Assembly: GCA_022414725.1 (NCBI GenBank)
Contig: CM039464.1
Span: 50,298,045-50,362,044, forward strand
DNA length: 64,000 bases
DNA from: Microglena sp. YARC
Lineage: Eukaryota > Chlorophyta > Chlorophyceae > Chlamydomonadales > Chlamydomonadaceae
Direction of reading: 5' to 3'
Part shown: positions 41,598-52,421 of the stretch, in pieces
Layout: each line of letters begins with the position of its first letter
Numbering within the stretch: position 1 is the stretch's first letter
Made by a program: the position numbers and the translations under genes
Notes under the pieces: generated by a model
What the model saw: the letters and a program-made list of their open reading frames with translations, nothing else
Told to the model about the DNA's origin: nothing
Database searches by the model: none

Positions 41598-41897
41598 ATG
41601 GGCATCTTTGATTCAATCAAATCTGGAGTTGGACGCGCAATTGGTTCCTTTGGTTCCGCAGTGAGAAGGGTAGCCGATTTTGGGGGGAATATCGTACGGA
41701 AGGTGGGACAGTTCTCTATACCGGTGTCTAACGCCGCAGCGGGGATAGCGGACATGCTCGGGCAAAGTACCGTGGCGGATGGGATACGATCAGTAGGAAG
41801 TGCGTTACATGGTTTCTCACCGGAAGCAGAGAAAATCCTGTCTAAAGCTAGCGGGATAGGGAGAGTAGCACAGGGAATAGGCAAAGTCATGATGTAG
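41598..41897 (+). CDS. Amphipathic 99-aa virion protein candidate (pVI-like), copy A
   Basis: MGIFDSIKSGVGRAIGSFG opens a Gly/Ala/Ile/Val-rich protein with periodic Lys and Arg (SAVRRVADFG, IVRKVGQF) and Gly-Ile-Gly motifs near the end (SGIGRVAQGIGKVM). The pattern predicts amphipathic helices that could bind or disrupt membranes, as adenovirus protein VI does at cell entry. Homology was not tested. It is identical in copies A and B, unlike most neighbours, and is the last gene before the right inverted repeat. Confidence 0.6.
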   Translation: MGIFDSIKSGVGRAIGSFGSAVRRVADFGGNIVRKVGQFSIPVSNAAAGIADMLGQSTVADGIRSVGSALHGFSPEAEKILSKASGIGRVAQGIGKVMM

Positions 41898-41959
41898 CGG
41901 CGTTCCGCTAACCAACAGTCAGTCGCTTCGCTCATGACTTCCTCTTGACTTCCTCTTGA

Positions 41960-42098
41960 CTTCCTCTCGACTTCCTCTAATGGTCGGCTGGAATTCTAGG
42001 GGGGGCAAGGATGATACTGTCATCCTTGGGGGGGGGGTAAACGACGTACGACAGTTTTACTTATCGGAATCAGGTTCACACTTCAGCGTAGGGCGATT
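41960..42098 (-). repeat. Inner part of the right inverted repeat, provirus A, truncated
   Basis: GGCTGGAATTCTAG, a G-tract, TAAACGACGTACGACAG and TTTTACTTATCGGAATCAGG correspond to the inverse of 15600-15525. The repeat stops at GGGCGATT and is fused to ATGTAAATCCAGCC, the left end of the duplicated host block. This is the duplication breakpoint. Confidence 0.8.
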
Positions 42099-42161
42099 AT
42101 GTAAATCCAGCCTGCAGACGGAGCAGCCTGATGGCTGATAGAGTGACAGAGCATGTAAATA

Positions 42162-42297
42162 ACCCAATCTGATCCAATAGTTCAATCCAATCCAATCCAA
42201 TCCAATCCGACCAAATCCGATCCAATCCAATTTCATGCAATGCAATGCAATTCAATCCAATATAGTCCAATCTAATCCAATCCAAAATGTTTGAGGA
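42162..42297 (+). repeat. ATCCA pentanucleotide satellite (unit B)
   Basis: Equivalent of 11700-11835. Confidence 0.7.
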
Positions 42298-42649
42298 GCA
42301 GCATACTAAGATGCCAATTAAGCAAAGGAGTTCAATGTCCAAAAAACTTGGCCCAGAGTTGAAGATGATCAGCAAGAGGAGGTACTTTTTTTTAATTTAT
42401 TGAAAGGATTTTCACTGCAGGAGGTGGGACCCCTTACACAAACCAGCGCCACCGAGGATTTATAAATAAAGGTGGAGAAATTCTTGGTAGATGCTACTGG
42501 CAATGGCCGTATATATGCCATGTGAAAGCTCCATACATGTAGCTGAGTGCTAGACTGTTGGGCATATTAAAAAACCATCTCAAGACGTATAAGGAATTAT
42601 TATTGGTCACTAATACCTAGATGACATGCCGTCCTGCCACACTTCCCAC

Positions 42650-43072
42650 CTGAATGATCAGAACACTTGAAGCTCAATCTCTGGGCAGAGCTGATTGCAT
42701 AAGGACAGTACGCCAGGCTGATATCGTCGGACGAGATATTGATCTCGGTGATGAAAGAGCTTAGGGAGCCACAGGTGAGGTTGAGCTTGCTCACTACGTA
42801 GTCCAAATTCAACATTGTGCGATTGAAGAGTCGATCCACTCGACCCACATACTCTACAAGGGAAAAACACCATCTAAATGTAATTTAAAATTGAATTGAA
42901 TAGTGTAATGTCCTGGTTTTCGTAAGTAGATATGAATAACTTGCAAACTAGTTCATTGTATGACAGATCGAAGGATGTATGGGATGAATGGGATGCTTAC
43001 ATCAGTACAATCACAAATACTTTATTAATGCATTTGTTTGTTTGTTTGTTCATTGTTTGCTTGTTTTGTTAG

Positions 43073-43106
<34 letters not shown>

Positions 43107-44807
43107 TTGTGTTCATTCATTTATGCCTGCATTGCTGTTGGCCTGCCTATGAAGCCTCAGGACAAGGTCTCACCACAAAAAAACATATAAGCTGGCATTA
43201 CTCATAACACCAGGAAAAATCCCATTTACATTACAACTTTCTTACTGAGAGAATGATCAGAAGTGCGGGTTGGTGGGTTGGGCCTGTCTGGAGGAAGCTC
43301 GGGAAAAGCCGGAGGAACATCTTCATCCCAAGGTGGGGCGTGTAAATTTGTTGGAGGAAAGTGAAAAGGTGATGGCGGCTGCGGGGGGTCTTGGTGGTGG
43401 GGCTGTGGGGGGCCTTGGTCGCTTTCAATGTGACTTGATGGGCCAGGGAATGGCGCTGAAGCATGGATGACTGTTGAGGCGGTACTCAGAGAGAGGGATG
43501 CTGGATGGAGCAGAGCTGTGCTCGTCCATGTCTCTGCCAGTTTGAAGCATGAGGCGCTCTTAGTGTCAGCATATGCATGTTAGTATGTTACAGTCCAGGG
43601 GTAGCCAAATAGGCTGAAGGGACTTGCTGACCCATTTATAATGAAGACAATTCTATACTATCAGGAGGGTCTACTGGGAGGGGCATTCACAGAATACTTG
43701 GCTAGCTTCATGATTGTTTTGAGCAAGGGATGAGGGCAGGGTTGTTTGTAAGAGGAGGAACCAGTGCATGCACGTAGCACCATGGTGCTCCTAGTGGCTT
43801 TTGGGGTGCTACTAGGAGTCCTTGCAGCTTTTTTGGCACCCCCCAATCTATAGTTCATCATTTAGCACTATATATAGCACCTGTAACAGGGCTATTATTT
43901 TCAAATCTGAAAGTGGGTTTTTCCTAGCTTTCCTGTTTTAGGCCTCCTCCAAGGACCACGTCCATGTAGCTATTTCTGGGCGGCCCAGAAGAGCTCACTG
44001 GGGTGGTGGGGTCGAATTGGGTTCTCTGTAGCGATTTGTGTCGAACTGAGGTCTTGTATAGCAATTTGGGTCTGAGAGCTGAATACTCAAATCGGATCTC
44101 ATATAGCTATTTGTTTCGCCAAAACAGGGTCAAATCTAGCTGAAGCTATATATAGCTAAAAATAACAGCCCTGACCTGTAAGAAAAACCTGGATGAGGGG
44201 AGCTACCTAAAAACATGATGCATGAATCCCTAGCCCAGATAAGAGTCTGATTGCACACAACCCAGGGTAGAGAAACCTCACAGGCTCAGGCAGACATCAA
44301 ATTTGGCATTGATGATGAAGATTACATTATCCTGGTATCCTGCTGCCCTACTGGATTCCAAAAGTGCAACGGCTTGACGGACTGGATGGAGATGTGGATG
44401 TGGATGTGGATGTGGATGTGGATGTGGAGGGGGAGGGGGATATCCTGCCATCTTGGTGCCCTATACACTTGACTCATATTGTGCCCACAATTACACTGAG
44501 GTCAAGGGGGGCTTCCGAAACTCACAAATAAGAGGACGAAAACGAAAGAGTGCAGGAGTACAGTGTGTCATCGAGGTGTAGAGTGTTGCACAGAGACAAG
44601 GAGCTACTTATACTCTACATGGTGCTTGCATGCATCCATTCCTGGCAAGGAATATTTCTCATTGTTACCATGTTGGTGTAGATGCAGCAGGTTGCTGTAG
44701 CTGAGTAGCAGCAAAATACAGATCGCAAGTAGCAACTGACTGGTGCGCGCTATGCCAATTGCTTGCGGACGGGTTGATGAGCGGTTTGATGCTGCTGGAC
44801 CCCTCAT
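42650..44807 (-). pseudogene. Duplicated exons 1-2 of the secreted-protein gene
   Basis: Exon 1 (44807-44669) and exon 2 (42853-42650) match those at 14361-14223 and 12395-12192, with splice sites preserved. Exons 3-5 are absent because the duplication begins inside the following intron. Downstream lies the end of provirus A. A transcript from this promoter would give a signal-peptide protein truncated after exon 2, or read into viral sequence. Confidence 0.65.
44390..44427 (+). repeat. (GATGTG)n minisatellite, shorter allele
   Basis: It has fewer units than 13924-13981. Confidence 0.75.
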
Positions 44808-45381
44808 AGAAGTCCGGAGTAGGAACGAAAATAGGATCCTCTAAAACGCTCGCGACATGGGCATGGACAGAAACCTCAGGTGAGCTGGGCGAGGCTCTTC
44901 CCGCCAACGTCAAGCGCCAGGCGCATCGTTCAGAAAGAAAACAATAATTCGAAACGGACAGAAAGGAGCGGCGGTGCAAAAAGGAACAAAATGCGAAGCA
45001 AAGAAGAGCAGACGGAAATACCGAAAGGGGGGATGAGGGAAAGAATGGAAACAGGGATGAAGGAAAGGACGCCACAATGAGGTGTTGGCGAAGGATGAAT
45101 AACTATGCCGAGGGTTGCACCAGCCCCAGCAGTCGAGTCCAGACCAGATCGGATTGCTATGGGGATAGTTGGACGACCCACATGACCGGCTGAGACTGAA
45201 CGTGTGTACGGTATCTACAGCCTGGCAATTCTCGACCCACAAGGGTGACAGGACTAGCGTATCTACAGCCCTCGCTACAGCCCACACAGTAGTTAAGTGG
45301 TATCCAGTCAGCTGGCGTGTGCCCCGTAGTTCATCCACAGTGTTTCATTGTCGCCTATTTGTGATGTATTTACCTGACTCA

Positions 45382-45581
45382 GCCTCTTTAGCGATTTACA
45401 ATGGTCTAGTGGTAGACCAGATCGCTAGATAACTAAGTGTCGGGGGTTCGACGCCCCCTTCCGTCGCTCTTGGCGTTGCAGGTCGTCGTCAACCGCAATG
45501 GTAGCTTGCCCAGTTGAGGTAGAAGACCGCTCCCCACCCGCGTACGACGGGCTCCCTTAACACCACGCCCCACCAGGCGTT
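45382..45581 (+). mobile_element. tRNA-derived SINE, left part (split by provirus B)
   Basis: Same as 14936-15135. TTACCTGACTC at 45370-45380 is its target duplication, matched at 56438-56448 on the far side of the provirus. The final GGCGTT (45576-45581) is the viral target duplication. Confidence 0.8.
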
Positions 45582-46050
45582 AACTGACATACGATCATGG
45601 CGGGTGCCGGGTTTTTTCCGATAACTTCATTTTACCCCAAACAACCAGTAGGGGTCTTTCCGATAGTCCCTCCGCACGAATTACATCTCGGGGGATGTCC
45701 GATAGATTTTCCCGTGCAATACCGTGGTACTACCGTGGCAGTACCGTGATTTTGCCATGGATGATTCGCCTAAGATTCGGGAGGTTACACGACACACGCT
45801 TTGCGTATGACACATGCTTCGCATATGAGCCCTTCAGGCGAATCCTTCAGGCGAATCCTTCAGGCGAATGGATAAGAAAAAATAGTAGTCGTCGGCAGGC
45901 CCATTATGTCGTTTACCTCCCCAACGCCCACAGTATGGGCCTTGTCCCCCTAGAATTCCAGCCGCGAATCGCCCTATGCTGAAGTGTGAACCTGATTCCG
46001 ATAAGTAAAACTGTCGTGCGTCGTTTACCCCCCCCCCCCCCCCCCCCAAC
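45582..46050 (+). repeat. Left terminal inverted repeat, provirus B
   Basis: Nearly identical to 15136-15600. The C-tract at 46027-46047 is longer than in copy A. Confidence 0.8.
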
Positions 46051-47619
46051 GTCCACAGTATGGAATAATGTAGGTTTGTTTGTCAAATCGTTATAATTCC
46101 CAGAAAAACCAGCTCCTGTTGATATTGGTGAACCATTAACCAAAAATTGACCAGAACAGTTGATAGAACCCACCACGTCCAAGGCCCGGGTTGGGGTTGT
46201 CGTACCCATCCCAATATTGCCATTGGCCAATATTGTCAGCCGTTTAGTAAGAGGACCCGTTGTGGTATTCCCTCCTTGTGTTTTAAAGTGCAATGATCCT
46301 TGGAAACTTCCTAACCCTGTCCTCTCGTATACTATAGATGCGCCACCCGTCTGACCAGAGCTGACTCCACCCCCTGATGCAAAAACGATTCCAGCGGATT
46401 CCCCTGTACCAACGCCGGCGGTAGATACACAAACTTGATATTCTGCAATTGTACTGGCATCAGTCAACAGTCTACCGTTATTTTGAACTGTCAGTGGATT
46501 AATCGGGGGTGTTCCGATCCCCACATTACTCAATGAATACAGACCAGATGTGTTTTGAAGCCACATATTTGTAGGGATTACAGGACGATTAGTTAATGAA
46601 TTATAATTCCCATCGAATAAAGTGGGTTTCCCTGTCAAAGATTCCCAGGTACCTACTGTGACACCGTTTATCAAGATCTGAGTAGCATTAACAGTGCCAA
46701 CAACATCCAGTGCATATGATGGGGTCACTGTTCCCATCCCAATATTGCCATTGGACAATATTGTCATCCGTTTAGTAAGAGGACCCGTTATGCTATATGT
46801 CCCTTGTGTTTTAAAGTGCAATGATCCTTGGAAACTTCCTAGCCCTGTCCTCTCGAAAACGATAGCTGCGCCACCTGACAAGGTAGAATTTATTCCCAGA
46901 CCTTGTGTAAAGACTATTCCAGCCGATTCACCCACAGTAACCTGATCTGTACCTATACACATATGGTAATCTTCAATTGGAGAAGCATCCGTTAATAGTA
47001 CACCATGTTTTCTAACAGTTAGTGGATTTGTAGGAGCTACACCAATTCCTACATATTCGTTCGTATATATTCCCAATATGCTTTGAAGCCACGGATTTAT
47101 AGGAATTATAGGCTTATTGACGAGATCAGTGTAATTGCCACTGAAAATTGTTGGCTTATCTGTCAAATTTAGATATGATGTAATAAGAGTCGGTTTGTTG
47201 GTTAAGTCTGTATATGACCCACTGAACAATTGTGGTTTCCCCGTCAAGGAAGCGTATTTTCCATCGAACCCAACTACAGCATCTGGGATCCCGACCAAAT
47301 CAGCGTAATTGCCACTGAAAATTGTTGGCTTATCTGTCAAATTTATATATGATGTAATCAGAGTCGGTTTGTTTAGGAGATCAGTCCAACTACCTGAAAA
47401 CAGTTGTGGTTTTCCCGTCAAGGAATCGTATACCCCATCAAATAAGGTGGGTTTATCTGTAATATCAGTCCATGAGCCGGAGAATCCTTCAATTGCGTAT
47501 GTATAATTCGACAGACTAACAATATTATTACTGTTGGAAACAGACTGGTTACTTGCATAAACTGCTGCATTTGATGAAAACACTGCCACATTTGATGAAA
47601 ATTCAGCCTTTGGATACAT
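45913..47619 (-). CDS. Fibre/adhesin-like virion protein, continuous frame (copy B)
   Basis: 568 codons in one frame from ATG 47619 (MYPKAEFSSNVAVF), the intact counterpart of the broken gene in copy A. The frame is also open upstream of this ATG (PPGALNGIVFSSNLAVG), so the true start may lie further up, beyond the AT-rich block. Residues 40-190 are repeats of DLTNKPTL/LTDKPTIF. Residues 200-480 are two modules each ending GNIGMGT-TPxxALDVVG. The last ~55 residues, after NKPTLFHTVD, are translated from the G-tract and the inverted repeat and are probably not authentic. Likely role: receptor-binding fibre or spike. The C-terminal domain is presumably lost at the repeat boundary. Confidence 0.75.
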   Translation of the reverse strand: MYPKAEFSSNVAVFSSNAAVYASNQSVSNSNNIVSLSNYTYAIEGFSGSWTDITDKPTLFDGVYDSLTGKPQLFSGSWTDLLNKPTLITSYINLTDKPTIFSGNYADLVGIPDAVVGFDGKYASLTGKPQLFSGSYTDLTNKPTLITSYLNLTDKPTIFSGNYTDLVNKPIIPINPWLQSILGIYTNEYVGIGVAPTNPLTVRKHGVLLTDASPIEDYHMCIGTDQVTVGESAGIVFTQGLGINSTLSGGAAIVFERTGLGSFQGSLHFKTQGTYSITGPLTKRMTILSNGNIGMGTVTPSYALDVVGTVNATQILINGVTVGTWESLTGKPTLFDGNYNSLTNRPVIPTNMWLQNTSGLYSLSNVGIGTPPINPLTVQNNGRLLTDASTIAEYQVCVSTAGVGTGESAGIVFASGGGVSSGQTGGASIVYERTGLGSFQGSLHFKTQGGNTTTGPLTKRLTILANGNIGMGTTTPTRALDVVGSINCSGQFLVNGSPISTGAGFSGNYNDLTNKPTLFHTVDVGGGGGGGKRRTTVLLIGIRFTLQHRAIRGWNSRGTRPILWALGR

Positions 47620-47668
47620 GTAGTTACTGTTTCCTACTGCAAGATTCGATGAGAATACAATACCATTA

Positions 47669-48583
47669 AGGGCGCCTGGAGGCGCGTCCCGAATGAAATG
47701 ATTCGGATCCTTAATTCAATGTATTTTAATTAATTTAATTGAATTGTATTTAATGTTGCGTTATTTTAATTCGATTTATTCCTTTCCATTTAATTTAATT
47801 AACGTGATTTGAATGCATGTAATTGCTTTAAATTGTATCAATTCGAATTGGATTAAATTCGAAGGGCGCCTGGAGGCTTTAAATTAATTGAATTCCAATG
47901 AATCGATTGATGATTTAGCATCGTTAACTACAATGTGACGAAAAAAAAGAGTTGTTGGAGGGTTGTTGATTTTTTAAGCAGTATTGAACGTTTCTGTAAT
48001 GTAATGAAATGCATGTATGTAGATTGACTTTTTTTAAGAATTTGCTGCAAGAAAAATGAGGCCAATCAGGTGTCTGGTTGATTTTACGGAATTTGTTTAA
48101 GGTATTGCATGTTTCGGCCCAGCCCAGACGTGAACGGTATATCCCGTCCTGCTGAACGGGCTTTTGGTCAGCGACAGGTGGCGTGGCTTGCCACTGCCCC
48201 CGCCCGGTGGCCACCGCCCCCGTCCCCGTCCCCGCCCCCTGCCCCCGCCCGGTGGCCACCGCCCCTGCCCCACGCACGGCCCTGAGGTGGGGTCCGTGGG
48301 CTAATTATAGCACAAGTGCCCGAGGGGAATGTTTCGTCCATTGTGATGCTTACATGTTTCGCCTCCAATTTTTGACGACAATTCTGCTCCTAAACCTATG
48401 TTTGCGCACTTGTTTAAGTGGTTCAAATTTGAAATGTTAGCTCAAAACACCCTGAAATCAAATTGTTAACCGTTAATTGTAGCTATTTGGTCCAACCTGG
48501 GCTCCTTTTCATGAATTGCGATGCTCATATGTGCTCTGGTCAGAATTTGTCCGGTATAAATGAGTCTTTAAAAAAAAGGGAAT
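47669..48583. other. AT-rich block, GC-rich patch and unassigned stretch (copy B)
   Basis: Counterpart of 17220-18130, with the same 15-bp direct repeats and GCCCCCGCCCGGTGG patch. No gene supported. Confidence 0.4.
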
Positions 48584-48785
48584 GATAACGCCTGGTGGGG
48601 CGTGGTGTTAAGGGAGCCCGTCGTACGCGGGTAGGGAGCGGTCTCCTACCTCAACTGGACAAGCTACCATCGCGGTTGACGACGACCTGCAACGCCAAGA
48701 GCGACCGAAGGGGGAGTCGAACCCCCGACTCTTCGTTCCTTAGCAATCTGGTCTACCACTAGACCATTGTAATCGCTAAAGAGGC
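48584..48785 (-). mobile_element. Full-length SINE inside provirus B
   Basis: Counterpart of 18131-18333, with the same A and B boxes. Confidence 0.75.
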
Positions 48786-48943
48786 TAAATAAGTCTTATA
48801 ATTCATCAGAAATACAGAATGTTTAATTTTTTTTATTTTTTTCATAAAACCTGAAAATTTGGTTTGTGACACACGGACTAACTAACTAACGGACGGACAT
48901 TTTAATGGGGCTAATCCCTCTTCAAAAAATCTGGAGATTTTTT

Positions 48944-49114
48944 TCATTCGGGTATTGTGTTCTGTACAACCTGAGTGGAAAGGACACCTATTGATATCTG
49001 ATTAGCAGTTGCTAGGTTTTTGGCAAATAACGCAACGTCATTAGCTCCGTTCATACTATTCTGAACCCTCTTGGTATTTTGTGGCTGCCCAAATATATAT
49101 TGACTGGAATACAT
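48944..49114 (-). CDS. Small viral protein, 56 aa (copy B)
   Basis: Same as 18492-18662 with one or two substitutions (SMNGAND for SINGAND). It is divergent from the 169-aa gene across a 27-bp AT-rich spacer. Confidence 0.5.
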   Translation of the reverse strand: MYSSQYIFGQPQNTKRVQNSMNGANDVALFAKNLATANQISIGVLSTQVVQNTIPE

Positions 49115-49141
49115 TACATTTAGGACATATATTATAACAAA

Positions 49142-49810
49142 ATGAGAACAAGGAAAGTTGTTAAAACAAATACAGTTAATAATAAGTCCAATCACATCAA
49201 ACTATTTGCAAGAGGTAGGAATATTTCTCAACGAGCTACCATCATAAACATTAAATTACCAGCCGACAGGACACAGCCTAGAATGCTAGGGTTTAATCCA
49301 TTTGAGTTTGCCATCAAAATTCCTGCACAAGCCCCGCCGACAATGGTCAGTCAGATTGTGAACCAACATTCAGCTGTGGAAAAGCTGGTAAAGTCTGTCC
49401 AAACAGAACAACAGAAACAACAACCCAAACAGGAAACAGCAAGTGGACCAAGTGGTTTATCAGACGAAGAGAAAGAAAAAATCTTTTTCAATAAACGTCC
49501 TAGAGAAGACATGGATTCTGCTTTTGGATCATCAACACCAAATGTGTCTGAATTCAGAAATCCCGGGGAAGTGTCAGGCTCCAGGACAAGTCTTAGAAAA
49601 AACATGGATGATCTTCAACAAAAATTAAACATGTTTGATTCCAAACATTAAAAAGTTGGAAATTCTGCACAATCAAAACTAGACATAATAGCCATTGCTA
49701 CCGAATGGCAAGGCAGGAACAATGATCCAGCTTTGCAGATTCTTTTGAATCGGCCAGCAGTATCTCATCATTACAAACAAATTTACACTTATCTGAAGGG
49801 TACAAAATAA
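49142..49810 (+). pseudogene. 169-codon viral protein with in-frame TAA and 52-codon continuation (copy B)
   Basis: It has the same structure as 18690-19358, with the TAA at 49649-49651. Conservation of the TAA in both copies shows it arose before the duplication or is part of the gene's normal decoding. Confidence 0.55.
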
Positions 49811-49857
49811 AACATTTTTTATTATTTTCAAAACAATACTTATACAAAGTACTTTCC

Positions 49858-51031
49858 ATGTCGGCTTATCCAAAGAACTTGCAATATTTGGTGAAAAAAT
49901 ACAGAATTATTCGCGGGCGACTAAGAGGCTTTCCACGCTCAACAGCACGACTGCGACGAATTCTGGCGTTATAACCGTAGATCTTCCTTCAAACTGCTTG
50001 GTCGATAGTGATACTTTGATTATGCATTTTAATGGGAAAACTGAAGTTGGTGGATTTGCAAGAAACATAGAGTCGATCATTTCCCGAGTGGATCTTGAGG
50101 TGAATGGAATGGTGGTGTCGGGTTGCTCAAATTACAATCAGCTGTGGAATATCATTGCTGATACGAGTTTTGGGGAGGACGCACATAATCGCAGGAAAAT
50201 CGTACAAGGAGGAGGGGATGCATCAGCTGGTCCATCTGCTGAAGCACCATATTCCATATCTAACTGGTTGAGTCTTAACAGCTTTCAACCGTCTATCCTT
50301 GATACTAAACTATTAGGACAGGTCCGACTACGAATTCAACTTGACGGAGCAAACTGTCTAGTCGGAGGAGGAACATTCACACTATCAGACATTTCATTCA
50401 GTGTCGACACAATCTCGATTGATGACGGGATATTTGATGCAATGCATAACGCATTTTTATCTAGTGGAGGGGTATACGAGCTAAGCTTCCGCAATTACTT
50501 CAGTTTCAGTTCAGCAGCAACTTCCTATAGTCAATCAACTAAATTTAGTGTATCTTCTCAATCGGTCAATAGGGCATGGGGAACATTTGTTGCATCCAAT
50601 CCATCAGGTGGGCTTGATGGAGTTACAAAATCGTCTAATACCTTTACAAGAAAAGCTACTGGAATGTCTTCAGCCCAATTCAATTTAAACGGCGTATACA
50701 CACCTGATTTTCGCGCGAATCCGGGTCAGTGTTTTGCCCTAACGCAGTCATCATATAATCAATTACAATCGGCAGACGGGGAAGTCATCCCTATCTTGAC
50801 ACCTATACTAAATGGCGCGACAACTTTTTTTGCCTAAGTTGCAAGTTCTGCCACAACGATGATTCTTTCCTATCTGGCGTGGACACCAGGGGTAATTCAA
50901 GCATAGGGTCATTTGACACGCAGAGCATCGGTGGTGCAGCTGGTTCCGAATCACTAACAGCCCTTGTTTTCATTGAATGTGGGTCAATGCTGAGAATCGG
51001 AGCGGGTAGACAACTCGAATTAGTTTTGTAA
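49858..51031 (+). pseudogene. Major capsid protein, frameshifted (copy B)
   Basis: It matches 19406-20580 but lacks one G in the run at 50778-50781 (four instead of five). The frame therefore diverges after QSADG and stops at 50837, losing the C-terminal jelly-roll strands (ALVFIECGSMLRIGAGR is present only in another frame). The start has the same six-A frame problem as copy A. Confidence 0.8.
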
Positions 51032-51050
51032 TTATCTAGCAATAATATAA

Positions 51051-52157
51051 ATGAACCCTGTACCAAAACACATTACAAAGGTGTTCAGTTTTGAGGCCAT
51101 AGGTGATATTATCCCCCCCCCCCCCAAAAGTCAGTGTATATTCGAGATAAATGAAGGAATATGGGATTTGAACAGCGCGAAGATAATGTTTACAATGAAT
51201 TCACTAGGAGTAGCGCCCCGAGGAATAGGCTGCCTGATAAGCACTCTTTCAGTATATTTTGATGATGTCCTAATTCAAACAATAAATCAATATAATCATT
51301 TGGCTAGGATGATGGACGTACACAACTCGACACAAGCCTCAACTAATATGTTTGGGAATAATCAAGCAGTCGACCTTGTTGCCGAGACAGATCAGATACC
51401 GTTCGTGATTGATAAATTCCATGGTATACTAGGAACCAAGGACTGTATTGTTAAAGGCAAAATTAGAATTGTTATTGAGTGGGCAGACGCAGTGGTGCTG
51501 TTAAGAGATAGTGTATCTGTTGGGTATGAAATTGTTAAACCAACACTCATTATCAAAAGTGAAATAGAAGACAATGTATCCGATAGAATTGAATTCGATA
51601 ATTTCACCAGTCAATTCCAACTCAATGAATCCGAAAATCAAACAACAAATATATACATTGGCTCACGCGATATAGAATATGTCTTGGCAACTTTCATACC
51701 ATACGATTATTATTCAAAGGTATCTACTCAAGATTATAATGGAACGAGTTACTTCTTTAGTCATGGATTAAAAGATATTTATCTTGAAAGTAATCCAGTT
51801 TATGTAGGATTTAGTATAAACAATGTACCCATTGCAAATCATCCTATTCCTTATGATAAAGCAATAGAATATCTAGATTTCATTTTCGATAACGAAAATC
51901 GTGCGATTGAACACCTCATGACACACACAGTGGATGGGACATTATTGTTAAGATTTCCCCCAACTATTACATCTTACCAATGGGCCTGTGGGCTGCCTAT
52001 TGATATAGAGAATGAAGAAGATATCAATTATGATGTTTCATTTTATTCAAACGGAAACAATAATAAAAACAAATACTCACTTTTATTCGTGAAATACAAC
52101 AGTCTTCTAGAATTAGATAATGACGAAACGGGTTCAAAACATATTTACACAAAGTAA
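51051..52157 (+). CDS. Penton/minor-capsid candidate (368 aa, copy B)
   Basis: An intact frame, with one additional Pro from a longer C-run (IIPPPPKSQ) and a few substitutions relative to 20600-21703. The AT box before the start is preserved. Confidence 0.6.
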   Translation: MNPVPKHITKVFSFEAIGDIIPPPPKSQCIFEINEGIWDLNSAKIMFTMNSLGVAPRGIGCLISTLSVYFDDVLIQTINQYNHLARMMDVHNSTQASTNMFGNNQAVDLVAETDQIPFVIDKFHGILGTKDCIVKGKIRIVIEWADAVVLLRDSVSVGYEIVKPTLIIKSEIEDNVSDRIEFDNFTSQFQLNESENQTTNIYIGSRDIEYVLATFIPYDYYSKVSTQDYNGTSYFFSHGLKDIYLESNPVYVGFSINNVPIANHPIPYDKAIEYLDFIFDNENRAIEHLMTHTVDGTLLLRFPPTITSYQWACGLPIDIENEEDINYDVSFYSNGNNNKNKYSLLFVKYNSLLELDNDETGSKHIYTK

Positions 52158-52165
52158 TATATAAC

Positions 52166-52369
52166 ATGGACAAATATATGTTACCTCTCTGCATCGAGTC
52201 CTGGCCGAAAAAAACACAATACAATCAGCCTGCTACGAACTTTATCGGCAGACGAACAATACGCACACCCTTACATGAAGCAGACCTTCTCTGGGGAAGA
52301 CCTATTCCAAAGAAGCCTAATGCAGTCAAAATACTCCGAACTCTCCCAGTATATCCCAAATTCCAATAA
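52166..52369 (+). CDS. Small viral protein, 67 aa (copy B)
   Basis: The uninterrupted version of the gene split in copy A. It begins MDKYMLPLCIESW one base after the TAATATATAA box. A second frame over its 3' half is also open and looks protein-like (SGEDLFQRSLMQSKYSEL), so a past frameshift within the gene is possible. No family is recognised. Confidence 0.5.
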   Translation: MDKYMLPLCIESWPKKTQYNQPATNFIGRRTIRTPLHEADLLWGRPIPKKPNAVKILRTLPVYPKFQ

Positions 52370-52421
52370 ATTATTTGTAAAACCTATTTAATTTTTCTAA
52401 TTAATTCTAATCTTTTCTAAT

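Larger units (their letters stand above)
11640..42098. repeat. Tandem duplication, unit A (host promoter region + SINE + provirus A)
   Basis: Sequence from 11640 is matched nearly base for base by sequence from 42098 onwards. The match includes exons 1-2 of the secreted-protein gene, the SINE and all viral genes. Unit A stops inside the right viral inverted repeat at 42098, where it joins directly to the start of unit B. Without its later insertions (about 1.7 kb LINE, 0.9 kb AT-rich block, 14.1 kb copia nest), unit A is about 13.8 kb. Differences from unit B are scattered single bases, small indels and microsatellite length changes. Confidence 0.85.
15136..42098. mobile_element. Endogenous polinton-like virus, copy A (interrupted, right end truncated)
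   Basis: The provirus runs from the left terminal inverted repeat (15136-15600) through the fibre gene and capsid block to the amphipathic 99-aa gene, ending inside the right inverted repeat at 42098. It is interrupted by a LINE fragment (21800-23497), an AT-rich insertion (24684-25591) and a copia nest (27146-41226), each absent from the same site in copy B. Gene content and order match PLV/virophage-type viruses: major capsid protein, penton candidate, packaging ATPase and minor virion proteins. Replication genes are absent. Confidence 0.85.
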
